A DNA stretch of 64,000 nucleotides from positions 186,001-250,000 of the forward strand of contig NZ_JBHUEK010000031.1 of assembly GCF_042680725.1 (NCBI RefSeq). Direction: 5' to 3'. Position 1 is the stretch's first letter, and every line of letters starts with the position of its first letter. A program made the translations under genes and the position numbers. Below are positions 42,664 through 51,706 of this stretch, piece by piece. This stretch comes from Ferdinandcohnia salidurans (GTDB lineage: Bacteria; Bacillota; Bacilli; Bacillales; Bacillaceae_L). The notes beneath the pieces are model-generated. The model made no database searches. It was not told the DNA's origin and worked only from the letters and a program-made list of their open reading frames with translations.

Positions 42664-43369
42664 ATGAATGAAGAAAAGCTATCAAAGCGGCTTGAAACTG
42701 TCGCATCATACATACCAAAAGGGGCAATATTAGCAGACATCGGGTCTGACCACGCCTATCTTCCGTGCTATGCATACTTAAATGGGTTTATCTCTGGAGG
42801 AATAGCAGGAGAGGTAGCAGAGGGACCATTACAATCTGCAAAAAAACAAATCTCCAAAAGTGAGCTTGATGCCAAAATTGAAGCTCGTAAAGGGGATGGA
42901 CTGGAAGTCATTCAACCAAATGAAGTTACATGTATTACCATAGCAGGTATGGGGGGCTCGCTTATCCGCTCCATACTTGAAAATGGCAAAAACAAACTGC
43001 CTGGTGTACAAAGACTCATCCTACAACCAAATATTGGTGCTTCAACAATTAGAGAATGGCTTATTGAAAACGATTGGGAGATAATCGCAGAAGAAATCCT
43101 AGAGGAAGACAAAAAAATCTATGAAGTTTTAGTTGCCGAAAAAGGAAACCCACTTAAGCCTTATCAGGATAAGGAACAAGAACTTTTACTAGGACCATTC
43201 TTATTAAAAGAAAAAAATTCAGTTTTTGAAAAAAAAATGGGATCATGAACTAAAACATTGGGAAAAGATCTTATCACAGCTTGAGACAGCAGGAGAAACA
43301 CCTGAAAATCAGACACGAAAAGAAGAGCTCAAGCAAAAAATAAAAATAGTAAAGGAGGCATTACAATGA
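42664..43369 (+). CDS. trmK: tRNA (adenine22-N1)-methyltransferase TrmK, frameshifted near the 3' end
   Basis: A Rossmann-fold methyltransferase (LADIGSDHAYLPCYA, then TIAGMGGSLIRSIL) that makes m1A22 in tRNA. As read, the frame ends at 43248 with FEKKMGS (194 residues). The normal helical C-terminus (KKWDHELKHWEKILSQLE onward to EALQ) continues in the next frame to a TGA at 43367-43369, which overlaps the yqfO ATG. The break is a run of nine A (43229-43237); eight would restore about 234 residues. The ribosome site before the ATG at 42664 is weak (GTGGTG). Confidence 0.9.
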
Positions 43370-44493
43370 GCAAAATACCTAACGGTTTTGAAGTAATACA
43401 AGTATTTGAGCAATTTTCTCCAAAGCACTTAGCCGTCGAAGGTGATCGAGAAAGAATCGGCCTTCAAGTTGGTACATTAAACAAACCAATAAAAAAAATA
43501 ATGGTTGTACTTGATGTATTAGAAAATGTGGTTGATGAAGCCATTTCAAATGATGTTGATTTGATTATTGCTCATCATCCTCCTATTTTTCGACCCTTAA
43601 AAACGGTTCAAACGGATACACCATCTGGAAGAATCATTGAAAAGTGTATTTTACATAACATAGCGATTTATGCAGCACATACAAATTTAGACGTGGCTGT
43701 TGGGGGCGTGAATGACTTACTTGCGGATGCATTGGGGTTAACCAATATTGAATTGCTTGCGCCAACCTACGAGGAAAAGTTAAAAAAACTAGCTGTCTAT
43801 GTCCCTCGGGAGTCTGCTGATGAAGTACGAGATGCTTTAGGCTCGGCTGGTGCAGGTTTTATAGGGAATTACAGTCATTGTACTTACAACACGCCTGGTA
43901 CAGGAACATTTTTACCACATCAAGGGACAAACCCACATATAGGTGAAGTCGGTAAATTAGAAGTTGTGGATGAAATCAAAATTGAGACGGTTTTTCCGAG
44001 TGGCCTTCAAAAGAAGGTGATCACGGCTATGCTTAACGCGCATCCATATGAGGAGGTTGCTTTCGATATTTATCCCCTTGAAAATGAAGGTAATGTGCTT
44101 GGACTTGGACGTGTTGGTTATCTCGAACAGGAGATGACACTTGAGCAATTCGCCTTTCATGTTAAGGATAAATTAGAAGTAGATGGACTTCGTGTCGTAG
44201 GTACTCTTTCAGATAAAGTGAAGAAGGTTGCGGTACTTGGAGGAGACGGAAATAAATATGTTTCACATGCTAAAAGAGCTGGTGCAGACGTGTATGTAAC
44301 TGGAGATATGTATTACCATGTTGCTCATGATGCAATGATGATGGGCCTTAATATCGTTGATCCAGGCCACAATGTTGAAAAGGTCATGAAAAAAGGGGTA
44401 GCTAATATCTTAACGGAGCGTTTCAAAGAAAAGAAATTCGAGGTTACTGTGATTACCTCAGAACTAAATACAGATCCATTTCAATTCCTATGA
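43366..44493 (+). CDS. yqfO: Nif3-like dinuclear metal centre protein (YqfO)
   Basis: A 375-residue Nif3/YbgI family protein with metal-ligand motifs DLIIAHHPP, YAAHTNLD and the late DMYYHVAHDAMMMGL. An inserted PII-like domain (about residues 130-235) is typical of the long Gram-positive form. Its biochemical role is unsettled; it is often annotated as GTP cyclohydrolase I type 2 without proof. AAAGGAGG precedes the ATG. It overlaps the restored trmK stop. Confidence 0.92.
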   Translation: MSKIPNGFEVIQVFEQFSPKHLAVEGDRERIGLQVGTLNKPIKKIMVVLDVLENVVDEAISNDVDLIIAHHPPIFRPLKTVQTDTPSGRIIEKCILHNIAIYAAHTNLDVAVGGVNDLLADALGLTNIELLAPTYEEKLKKLAVYVPRESADEVRDALGSAGAGFIGNYSHCTYNTPGTGTFLPHQGTNPHIGEVGKLEVVDEIKIETVFPSGLQKKVITAMLNAHPYEEVAFDIYPLENEGNVLGLGRVGYLEQEMTLEQFAFHVKDKLEVDGLRVVGTLSDKVKKVAVLGGDGNKYVSHAKRAGADVYVTGDMYYHVAHDAMMMGLNIVDPGHNVEKVMKKGVANILTERFKEKKFEVTVITSELNTDPFQFL

Positions 44494-44496
44494 AAA

Positions 44497-44525
44497 AAGG
44501 TACTCCAATTTTGCTGGAGTACCTT
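44497..44525. terminator. bidirectional terminator between yqfO and ispH
   Basis: A perfect 11-bp stem AAGGTACTCCA/TGGAGTACCTT with A's to the left and T's to the right. It serves both convergent genes. Confidence 0.88.
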
Positions 44526-44554
44526 TTCCTTTATTTAAGAACGCTTTTGATCGT

Positions 44555-45502
44555 TTACTTTTTAGCTACCTTTACCTTTGGTAACACTTTATAGAGTGGA
44601 ACTTTTCGAGCTCGTTCCCATGTTTCCTCATTTTCAGGATCGAATTGTTCTAAAAAGTTAATGACTTCTTTCGTAATTGGCGTTGGGGTGGAAGCACCAG
44701 CTGTTACGGCTACTTTCTCAACACCTTTAAGCCATTCAAGTTGAATATCACTTACGTCTGCAACACGATATGCTTTTGTGCCTGCAATTTCTTCGGAAAC
44801 TTGTGCGAGACGGTTTGAGTTATTACTCTTCGGATCTCCAACTACGATTGTTAAGTCAGCCACAGTTGCTTGTTGGGCAACAGCTTCTTGTCGAACCTGT
44901 GTAGCTAAACAAATTTCATTGTGGACTTCAGCATGTGGAAACTTTTCCTTAACCTTTTCCATTACATGAAGAACGTCCCACTGACTCATTGTTGTTTGGT
45001 TAGTCACAACAAGGTTTTCATGATTTAGCTCTAGTTTTTCAACATCTTCAACCGTTTCAACAAGATGAACGAAACTAGGGGCTACACCTAATGCACCTTC
45101 TGGCTCTGGGTGGCCCTTTTTACCAATATAAATAATATGGTAGTCTTCAGCTGTTTTTTCCTTAATCAAATCATGTGTTCTAGTTACATCAGGGCAAGTT
45201 GCATCAAGTGTGACAAGACCTCGTTCTTTTGCTAATCTTTTCACCTCTGGTGAAACGCCATGCGCTGTGAAAATAACGGTACCTTCTTTAACCTGATTTA
45301 AAATATCTAAACGGTTTGCTCCATCAAGCGTAATAATTCCTTCTTCTTCAAAGGCATCAGTTACGTGCTTATTGTGAACAATCATTCCTAGTATATATAT
45401 AGGTCTTGGTAATGATTTATCTAAAGCGGCATTTTTCGCAATTACCATCGCATCTACTACACCGTAGCAATATCCACGGGGAGCAATTTTGATTACTTCC
45501 AT
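44555..45502 (-). CDS. ispH: 4-hydroxy-3-methylbut-2-enyl diphosphate reductase
   Basis: A 315-residue iron-sulfur enzyme, the last step of the MEP isoprenoid pathway (HMBPP to IPP and DMAPP). Cluster cysteines are in RGYCYGV, DATCPDV and EICLAT, with HNKHV supplying a conserved His. The ATG at 45502 follows GAGGAGGAG; the longer in-frame form reads through that site. The partner enzyme IspG is encoded at 51705. Confidence 0.97.
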   Translation of the reverse strand: MEVIKIAPRGYCYGVVDAMVIAKNAALDKSLPRPIYILGMIVHNKHVTDAFEEEGIITLDGANRLDILNQVKEGTVIFTAHGVSPEVKRLAKERGLVTLDATCPDVTRTHDLIKEKTAEDYHIIYIGKKGHPEPEGALGVAPSFVHLVETVEDVEKLELNHENLVVTNQTTMSQWDVLHVMEKVKEKFPHAEVHNEICLATQVRQEAVAQQATVADLTIVVGDPKSNNSNRLAQVSEEIAGTKAYRVADVSDIQLEWLKGVEKVAVTAGASTPTPITKEVINFLEQFDPENEETWERARKVPLYKVLPKVKVAKK

Positions 45503-45570
45503 GCTCTTCTCCTCCTCAGTCAATAAATCGGATAGCTCATACCTATTGGTACTCTCGTAATCTCGTATTT

Positions 45571-45599
45571 ATTATATCTGAGTATGAAGGATAATACAA
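45571..45599 (-). promoter_or_regulatory. sigma-A promoter for ispH
   Basis: On the minus strand: TTGTAT, a 17-bp spacer and a perfect TATAAT. Confidence 0.75.
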
Positions 45600-45605
45600 A
45601 GTCTT

Positions 45606-46160
45606 TTAAATGTAAAGCTTTGGAACTGATTGACCGGTACCACTTGCTTTTGGTTTTTCTTCTTCATTTTCAAACTCTTCACTGTCTGAAGTCACATCTG
45701 ATAGTGAAATAGTCTCATTCTCTTCTTCCTGTTCATTCCCTGCATTTTTAATCGCACTATACATCCTAACCATTGCAGGGATATTTTTCATTAATGGCCC
45801 ATATTGTTGAACCATTGGAACAACAGATTCAGCCATTTTTAACGTTTTTTGTACATTTCCCATCATCGCACTAAGGTTAGAGGGATTTGCTAAATTTTGA
45901 AGGGTGCCTGCGTTCATTCCTTGTGAAGGATTAAAGAAACCAGGCATACCTCCCATTCCTTGCATGGGATTTGACTTTCCCATTCCAGGGATTAATTTTT
46001 TCAAAAGGCCACCTAATCCGGATCTTCCTTGTCCTTGCATGCCTTGCATACCACCGTACATTCCTGGTGGTCGAAACCCATATTGCTGTGGAAACATGGA
46101 TGGTGACCTCATTTGTCTCATTGCTCTCATTTGATTCATTGGTTGTCGTGGATAAAACAT
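45606..46160 (-). CDS. yqfQ: YqfQ/VrrA family protein
   Basis: A 184-residue protein. The N-terminal 85 residues are low-complexity and rich in Met, Gly, Gln and Pro (GMYGGMQGMQGQG). A helical middle (LAMVQKT-type segment, residues 95-140) and a long acidic tail follow. The VrrA member in B. anthracis carries the variable tandem repeat used for typing. The role is unknown; coat or spore association has been suggested for the family. GGAGGAG precedes the ATG. Confidence 0.85.
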   Translation of the reverse strand: MFYPRQPMNQMRAMRQMRSPSMFPQQYGFRPPGMYGGMQGMQGQGRSGLGGLLKKLIPGMGKSNPMQGMGGMPGFFNPSQGMNAGTLQNLANPSNLSAMMGNVQKTLKMAESVVPMVQQYGPLMKNIPAMVRMYSAIKNAGNEQEEENETISLSDVTSDSEEFENEEEKPKASGTGQSVPKLYI

Positions 46161-46283
46161 TTACTTCTCCTCCTTTCAGATTACCTAAGTTAAGTAGAAG
46201 AATGAATCGGGTGATAATACCTTATTTTTAGGATATGCGGTGGGTGAATTAAATGTTTTACCTATTACTTCAAATGGGCTCAA

Positions 46284-46313
46284 TTGGTATTTTGACAAGC
46301 TTTCCTATATAAT
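46284..46313 (+). promoter_or_regulatory. candidate promoter for cshB
   Basis: TTGGTA, an 18-bp spacer and TATAAT, about 80 bp before the start codon. Confidence 0.45.
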
Positions 46314-46394
46314 AAATTGTTAGGTTATGAGAAAACATATAATAAACCCAAACCTTGCAAAACAAATTCATATTTATATAAATGAGGGATCGTA

Positions 46395-47702
46395 ATGACA
46401 GTAAAAGATTTTGAACGTTTTCAATTTCAGCCTTTTATACTTGAAGCATTAAAAGAGATTAAATTTACAAAGCCGACCGAAATTCAAGAACGGTTAATAC
46501 CGAGCATTCAGCGGGGCGAAAGTGCGATTGGGCAATCACAAACAGGTACAGGTAAAACCCATGCGTACATACTGCCAATTATTAATAATATTGATTCTGC
46601 AAAACAGGAGGTACAGGCTGTTATTACTGCACCTACCCGTGAGCTTGCAACGCAAATACATCATGAAATAGGAAAAATCATTAAATTTAGTGATGAGAAT
46701 CCAATTACAGCAAAATTATTTGTAGGTGGGACGGATAAAGCACGTGCCATCGAAAAACTAAAAACACAACCACATATTGTTGTAGGAACTCCTGGAAGGA
46801 TTCACGATTTAATTAAGGAACAAGCTCTTCAAGTTTACACAGCGAGTCAAATTGTGGTAGATGAAGCTGATCTAATGCTTGATATGGGCTTCATCGAAGA
46901 CGTCGACCAAATTGCAGCGAGGATGGCCGAAGACCTACAAATTTTAGTGTTTTCAGCAACCATTCCTGATAAATTAAAGCCATTTCTAAAAAAATATATG
47001 GAAAACCCTAGATACACTCATGTTGCACCTGAGCAAGCTACTGCCGCTAAGGTAGAACATATACTTGTTCCATTACGACATCGAAATAAGTTAAAGCTTT
47101 TGCAATCCATGTTAGAGGTTTATAATCCATATTTAGCGATTATTTTTACCAATACGAAAAAAATGGCTGACGAAGTAGCAGATGGCTTAATTGCAAAAGG
47201 TATGAAGGTAGGGCGACTCCACGGAGACCTCCCACCAAGAGAACGTAAAAAGGTCATGAAGCAAATTAATTCATTAGAGTTCCAATACGTAGTGGCAACG
47301 GATTTAGCTGCAAGAGGTATTGACATTGAAGGTGTGAGCCATGTAATTAATTATGAACTACCTAGTGATCTTGATTTTTACATTCACAGGGTAGGTAGAA
47401 CGGCAAGGGCGGGCTATTCAGGAATTGCAGCTACGATTTATGAGCCAGCGGATGAAGATGCAATTATAAGACTTGAAAAAATGGGAGTTACTTTTGTAAA
47501 TAAGGACCTTGAAAATGAAGAATGGGTCAATATTGGCGAAAGAAACAAACGAAAGGCTAGAAAAAAGCAAGTTGATGAAATTGATAAACTTGCACAAAGT
47601 CAGGTGAAAAAGCCTAAGAAGGTGAAACCAGGCTATAAGAAAAAGATGAATCAAGAAATGGAAAAAATTAAAAAGCGTCAAAAACGCTTAAAGAGAAAAT
47701 AA
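46395..47702 (+). CDS. cshB: DEAD-box RNA helicase CshB
   Basis: A 435-residue DEAD-box helicase. It has the Q motif (FQFQPFI...PTEIQ), motif I SQTGTGKT, Ia PTRELA, II DEAD, III SAT and VI HRVGRTAR. A strongly basic tail of about 60 residues completes it. CshB of B. subtilis helps RNA folding and cold-shock survival. GAGGGAT precedes the ATG. It is followed by nfo with the same orientation. Confidence 0.95.
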   Translation: MTVKDFERFQFQPFILEALKEIKFTKPTEIQERLIPSIQRGESAIGQSQTGTGKTHAYILPIINNIDSAKQEVQAVITAPTRELATQIHHEIGKIIKFSDENPITAKLFVGGTDKARAIEKLKTQPHIVVGTPGRIHDLIKEQALQVYTASQIVVDEADLMLDMGFIEDVDQIAARMAEDLQILVFSATIPDKLKPFLKKYMENPRYTHVAPEQATAAKVEHILVPLRHRNKLKLLQSMLEVYNPYLAIIFTNTKKMADEVADGLIAKGMKVGRLHGDLPPRERKKVMKQINSLEFQYVVATDLAARGIDIEGVSHVINYELPSDLDFYIHRVGRTARAGYSGIAATIYEPADEDAIIRLEKMGVTFVNKDLENEEWVNIGERNKRKARKKQVDEIDKLAQSQVKKPKKVKPGYKKKMNQEMEKIKKRQKRLKRK

Positions 47703-47759
47703 GCATGATCTATGGTAATATACTTTTATGAATTTGTAGGGAGATAGGAGAGGTATAGC

Positions 47760-48653
47760 ATGCTAAAACTTGGCTCACATGTATCAATGAGTGGAAAAAA
47801 AATGCTTCTAGCAGCTAGTGAAGAAGCCGTATCATACGGTGCAAATACTTTTATGATTTATACAGGAGCACCCCAAAATACAAGACGAAAAAAAATAGAG
47901 GATTTAAATATAGAAGCAGGACAAGCTCATATGAAGGAAAATGGAATTGATGAAATTGTTGTTCATGCTCCATATATCATCAATATCGGTAATACTTCAA
48001 ACCCATCAACGTATGAACTAGGTGTAAACTTTTTACGTTCTGAAATTGAAAGAACAGAGGCACTTGGTGCCAATCAAATTGTCCTTCATCCTGGTGCACA
48101 TGTTGGAGCTGGTGCTGAAGCGGGAATAAAGCAGATAATTGCGGGCTTAAATGAGGTTCTGACAAAGGAACACAAAGTACAGATCGCATTAGAAACAATG
48201 GCCGGTAAAGGATCTGAATGTGGAAGGTCATTTGAAGAAATTGCCCAAATTATTGATGGAGTAACACATAATGAAAAGCTATCTGTCTGTTTTGACACTT
48301 GTCATACTCATGATGCAGGCTATGATATTGTGAATGATTTTGATGGAGTCTTAGAACAATTCGATAAATTAGTGGGTCTAGATCGAATCAAAGTCCTTCA
48401 TATCAATGATAGCAAAAACGATAAAGGGGCAAGAAAAGACCGTCACGAAAATATTGGTTTTGGTAAAATTGGATTTAATGCAATTAATTATATTGTTCAT
48501 CATCCATCCCTAGAAAATGTTCCTAAAATCCTTGAAACACCTTATGTTGGGGAGGACAAAAACAGTAAAAAGGCTCCATATAAGTACGAAATTGAAATGA
48601 TCCGATCAAAATCATTTGATGAGGGTTTACTCGAGAAAATAATCAATCAGTAA
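47760..48653 (+). CDS. nfo: endonuclease IV (AP endonuclease)
   Basis: A 297-residue TIM-barrel enzyme with three zinc ions. It cuts DNA at abasic sites in base excision repair. Family segments are HAPYIINIGN, LETMAGKGSECG, CFDTCHTHDAGYD and HINDSKNDKGARKDRHENIGFG in pieces, which hold the metal His/Asp/Glu ligands. In Bacillus it protects spores. AGGAGAGG precedes the ATG. Confidence 0.97.
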   Translation: MLKLGSHVSMSGKKMLLAASEEAVSYGANTFMIYTGAPQNTRRKKIEDLNIEAGQAHMKENGIDEIVVHAPYIINIGNTSNPSTYELGVNFLRSEIERTEALGANQIVLHPGAHVGAGAEAGIKQIIAGLNEVLTKEHKVQIALETMAGKGSECGRSFEEIAQIIDGVTHNEKLSVCFDTCHTHDAGYDIVNDFDGVLEQFDKLVGLDRIKVLHINDSKNDKGARKDRHENIGFGKIGFNAINYIVHHPSLENVPKILETPYVGEDKNSKKAPYKYEIEMIRSKSFDEGLLEKIINQ

Positions 48654-48655
48654 AT

Positions 48656-48684
48656 AAAAAAGCTGTCCATGGACAGCTTTTTTT
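48656..48684. terminator. bidirectional terminator between nfo and yqfT
   Basis: AAAAAGCTGT/ACAGCTTTTT around CCATGG, with T8 on the plus strand and T5 on the minus strand. Confidence 0.88.
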
Positions 48685-48950
48685 TAACTTGTAAATTTGA
48701 TAAACAGTTGGTTGAGTTTTCTTGCAACCTCAGGACTTGTAACACGGGCAATTTCTCTTAATAATTGATTTTTTTCTTCTGGATTAAAGATATTAATATT
48801 CTTGTTTTTTCGAATTAATTTTAATACATTTGTTGCTTGTTCCTTGGATACATATATATCATATTGTTTCCCGTATTTCATTAAGTCATCAGGTGTTAAC
48901 GTTTTTAATTTTTGATTAATGATTTGTTGATAAATGTTCATTGTTATCAT
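48684..48950 (-). CDS. yqfT: DUF2624 family protein (YqfT)
   Basis: An 88-residue helical protein beginning MITMNIYQQIINQKLK. It contains LMKYGKQYDIYVSKEQA, as in the DUF2624 family found at this place in Bacillus. Its function is unknown. Candidate starts at 48956 (GTG), 48950 and 48941 (ATG) share one purine-rich site (GAGAGGAAGGTG); 48950 fits the spacing best. Confidence 0.8.
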   Translation of the reverse strand: MITMNIYQQIINQKLKTLTPDDLMKYGKQYDIYVSKEQATNVLKLIRKNKNINIFNPEEKNQLLREIARVTSPEVARKLNQLFIKFTS

Positions 48951-49063
48951 CTTCACCTTCCTCTCGTTAGTCTATTTCATAACGAAAAGGTGTGTGCATA
49001 AATCTTTTTTGAACATCAATTTCTTTACTTTATAAAATTCATCCTGTATACTTCATAAAGTAT

Positions 49064-49084
49064 AAATCGTAATGATTCTTAATA
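49064..49084 (+). promoter_or_regulatory. candidate Zur box before znuC
   Basis: AAATCGTAATGATT followed by a diverged right half. The left half matches the Bacillus Zur operator (TCGTAATNATTACGA) exactly. It overlaps a TATAAA that may be the -10. Confidence 0.5.
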
Positions 49085-49117
49085 AGAGCGAAAATTAACG
49101 ATAGATAAGGTGATAAC

Positions 49118-49891
49118 TTGACACATCTAAATTCGGTATTAAAGATAAAGGATCTTTCTTTTCGATATGAGGCACAAACCGTATTAGAAAACATTAATCT
49201 GGTTGTCCCTCAAGGATCTTTCTTAGCTATTGTAGGTCCTAATGGATCGGGTAAAACCACCCTGTTAAAAAGCATCCTTGGACTAGTTAAACTTCAAGAA
49301 GGGTCAATTGAATTATTTGGCACACCCATTTCAAAATTTAAAGATTGGCCAAAAATAGGTTTTGTTTCTCAAAAAGCAAATAGCTTTAACTCAGGATTTC
49401 CGGCTACAGTATTTGAGGTTGTCTCAAGCGGCCTAACCGCAAAGCTTGGATTGTTTCATTTTTTTAAACATGAACACAAGAAAAAAGTCATAGATGCCCT
49501 TCAAGCAGTTGGAATGGAAAAGTTTTTATATCGAAACATTGGGGAGCTTTCTGGAGGACAACAACAGCGCGTTTTTATCGCAAGGTCGCTTGTCAGTGAA
49601 CCAGACCTTCTTATCCTTGATGAACCGACTGTTGGGGTGGATGCCCAAACTGTTCAAACTTTTTACAATATGCTTGAGGACATAAATAAAAACAAGGGAA
49701 TTACATTAATATTAGTTACCCATGATGTAGGGACAGTATCGGAAAAAGTGTCACATGTTGCATGTTTAAATAAGCACCTTCATTTCCATGGAAGTGCTGA
49801 TGAATTTGAACATGTTCAAGATCAGGACTTATCCCAATTTTATGGACATTCACTTCAAGTAATTACCCATGAACATAGCCATGGAAGGTGA
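49118..49891 (+). CDS. znuC: zinc ABC transporter ATP-binding protein
   Basis: A 257-residue ABC ATPase with Walker A GPNGSGKTT, signature LSGGQQQR and Walker B LLILDEPT. The C-terminal His-rich stretch (HEHSHGR) is typical of Zn/Mn uptake ATPases (ZnuC/AdcC type). The TTG start follows AAGGTGAT. It is the first gene of a znuC-znuB-zur operon. No periplasmic-type binding lipoprotein gene is adjacent, so it must lie elsewhere. Confidence 0.9.
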   Translation: MTHLNSVLKIKDLSFRYEAQTVLENINLVVPQGSFLAIVGPNGSGKTTLLKSILGLVKLQEGSIELFGTPISKFKDWPKIGFVSQKANSFNSGFPATVFEVVSSGLTAKLGLFHFFKHEHKKKVIDALQAVGMEKFLYRNIGELSGGQQQRVFIARSLVSEPDLLILDEPTVGVDAQTVQTFYNMLEDINKNKGITLILVTHDVGTVSEKVSHVACLNKHLHFHGSADEFEHVQDQDLSQFYGHSLQVITHEHSHGR

Positions 49892-49895
49892 AACG

Positions 49896-50738
49896 ATGCT
49901 TTCAGATATTTTTCAATATGAATTTTTACAAAATGCATTCCTAAGTGGATTGCTAATTGGATTTATTGCACCGTTACTCGGTGTTTTTATAGTAGTAAGA
50001 CGACTGTCACTTATTGCGGATGCCTTAAGTCATGTGACGTTAGCAGGGATTGCTGCGAGCCTTTTACTTGAAAAGAAGCTTGGGCTAGCGGGGCCTATCA
50101 ACCCCATCTACATGGGAATGACATTCTCAGTCGTTGGTTCTCTATTTATTGAACGTTTAAGAACAGTTTATAAGCATTATCAGGAACTTGCAATTCCCAT
50201 TATTTTATCCAGTGGAATTGGCCTAGGCGTTATTTTTATTTCACTCGCAGACGGCTTTAACACAGATTTATTCAATTATTTGTTCGGTAGTGTAAGTGCG
50301 ATTAGCCGGTCAGATTTATGGACCATCCTGGCAATTTCTGTGCTGGTGATTTTTATTGTTACTTTCCTATACAAAGAGTTATTTTTGTTATCATTTGATG
50401 AAGAGCATGCAGCTGTGTCAGGGATTAATGCAAAAACAATTCATTTTATCTTTATTGTTACCGTTGCATTAGTCATTGCGGCATCAATGAGGATTGTTGG
50501 AATTTTATTAGTCTCATCTTTAATGACATTGCCTGTTGCAGCAGCCATTCGAATTGCAAAGGGCTTTAAACAAACGATTATCCTCTCGGTTGTATTTGGA
50601 GAGTTAGCCGTCATTTTTGGATTGGTGCTTTCATACTATCTGGATTTAGCTCCAGGGGGAACCATCGTTGTACTTGCAATCATTATTCTTTTAGGCGCAA
50701 TCAGTTGGAAAAAAAGGTGGAAAGGAAGAACAGCATGA
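49896..50738 (+). CDS. znuB: zinc ABC transporter permease
   Basis: A 280-residue membrane protein of the ABC-3 family (about eight helices), with GVFIVVRRLSLIADALSHVTLAG in pieces and PVAAAIRIAKGFK. It forms the channel for the ZnuC ATPase. The ATG at 49896 with GGAAGGTGAA upstream is preferred to an in-frame ATG within znuC. The stop overlaps the zur start as ATGA. Confidence 0.9.
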   Translation: MLSDIFQYEFLQNAFLSGLLIGFIAPLLGVFIVVRRLSLIADALSHVTLAGIAASLLLEKKLGLAGPINPIYMGMTFSVVGSLFIERLRTVYKHYQELAIPIILSSGIGLGVIFISLADGFNTDLFNYLFGSVSAISRSDLWTILAISVLVIFIVTFLYKELFLLSFDEEHAAVSGINAKTIHFIFIVTVALVIAASMRIVGILLVSSLMTLPVAAAIRIAKGFKQTIILSVVFGELAVIFGLVLSYYLDLAPGGTIVVLAIIILLGAISWKKRWKGRTA

Positions 50739-51148
50739 ATGTTTCTGAAGCGATGCAGTTAATGAAGGATAAAGGGTTTAAACATACAGGGAAAAGACAG
50801 GAAATGCTTGAGCTCTTTTCCGTATCTGATAAGTATTTAACAGCTAAGGATGTTTTGGATGAATTAAAGGAAAACTATCCTGGACTAAGTTTTGATACAA
50901 TTTATAGAAATCTTTCATTATTTGTGGAGCTTGGCATATTGGAATTGACGGAACTTTCAGGTGAGAAGCATTTTCGGTTTACTTGTGGTGGAAGTCACCA
51001 TCATCATCATTTTATTTGTTTAGAATGTGGCAAAACAAAGGAAATCGAATCATGTCCTATGGATAAAATGAACGAAAATTTAGCGGGATATGATATAACA
51101 GGTCACAAATTTGAAATTTATGGTTCATGTCCAGAATGTAAAATCTAA
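50735..51148 (+). CDS. zur: zinc uptake regulator, Fur family
   Basis: A 137-residue Fur-family repressor with an N-terminal winged helix (GKRQEMLELF, LSFDTIYRNLSLFVELGIL). The metal-binding region HHHHHFICLECGK and a final CPECKI form the structural zinc site. Its gene order after znuCB, and overlap with znuB, favour Zur rather than Fur or PerR. It probably represses its own operon through the box at 49064. Confidence 0.92.
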   Translation: MNVSEAMQLMKDKGFKHTGKRQEMLELFSVSDKYLTAKDVLDELKENYPGLSFDTIYRNLSLFVELGILELTELSGEKHFRFTCGGSHHHHHFICLECGKTKEIESCPMDKMNENLAGYDITGHKFEIYGSCPECKI

Positions 51149-51261
51149 GGCTTTTTAGTCTAATCTACTGGTAGTAAAGTCAATGATTAACAATTATATT
51201 TCTCGCTTCTTTAACTCATACTAAAAATGCTCCTTACCCATAAGGAAAGCGAGGGATAAGC

Positions 51262-51651
51262 ATGGCGAAAGAAGATACAAACGTAAGAAAGATTCGAGAC
51301 GATGATTTTGAATACGTTGATCCAAACTTAGGTGCAAATGCTGACTCAAGCTACAATGAGGAAACGGCAGCAGAAGTTGCCGCTCCAATCAATTATGGAA
51401 CCACAAAACGTGAAGCGAACTATGAAGGAAACAATACGGATGATAAGGTAGCGGGTGGTGCCGGTTTAGGCTGGCTTGCTTTAGCTTTATCAATCATTTC
51501 CTTATTCGTAATGCCTGTATTATTAGGAGCAGCAGGTATTATCATTGGCTTTATCGCACGTCGACGTGGAGCAACTGGTTTAGGAGCATGGGCAATCGGA
51601 ATTGGTGCTGTTTCGATTATCGTTGGCATCTTTATCCTCCCATTTTTTTAA
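51262..51651 (+). CDS. yqfX: YqfX-like membrane protein
   Basis: A 129-residue protein with an acidic, polar N-terminal half (about 65 residues) followed by two hydrophobic helices around a basic RRRG turn and a short terminal segment. It resembles the DUF4190-type/YqfX proteins found before ispG in Bacillus. Its function is unknown. GAGGGATA precedes the ATG. It converges with ispG. Confidence 0.8.
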   Translation: MAKEDTNVRKIRDDDFEYVDPNLGANADSSYNEETAAEVAAPINYGTTKREANYEGNNTDDKVAGGAGLGWLALALSIISLFVMPVLLGAAGIIIGFIARRRGATGLGAWAIGIGAVSIIVGIFILPFF

Positions 51652-51672
51652 CAACGTAAATATGTGAATAAA

Positions 51673-51706
51673 AAACAAGCCCGACATTTTGTCGGGCTTG
51701 TTTTTT
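51673..51706. terminator. bidirectional terminator between yqfX and ispG
   Basis: ACAAGCCCGACA/TGTCGGGCTTGT stem with a TTT loop. A's on the left and T's on the right serve both directions. Confidence 0.9.
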
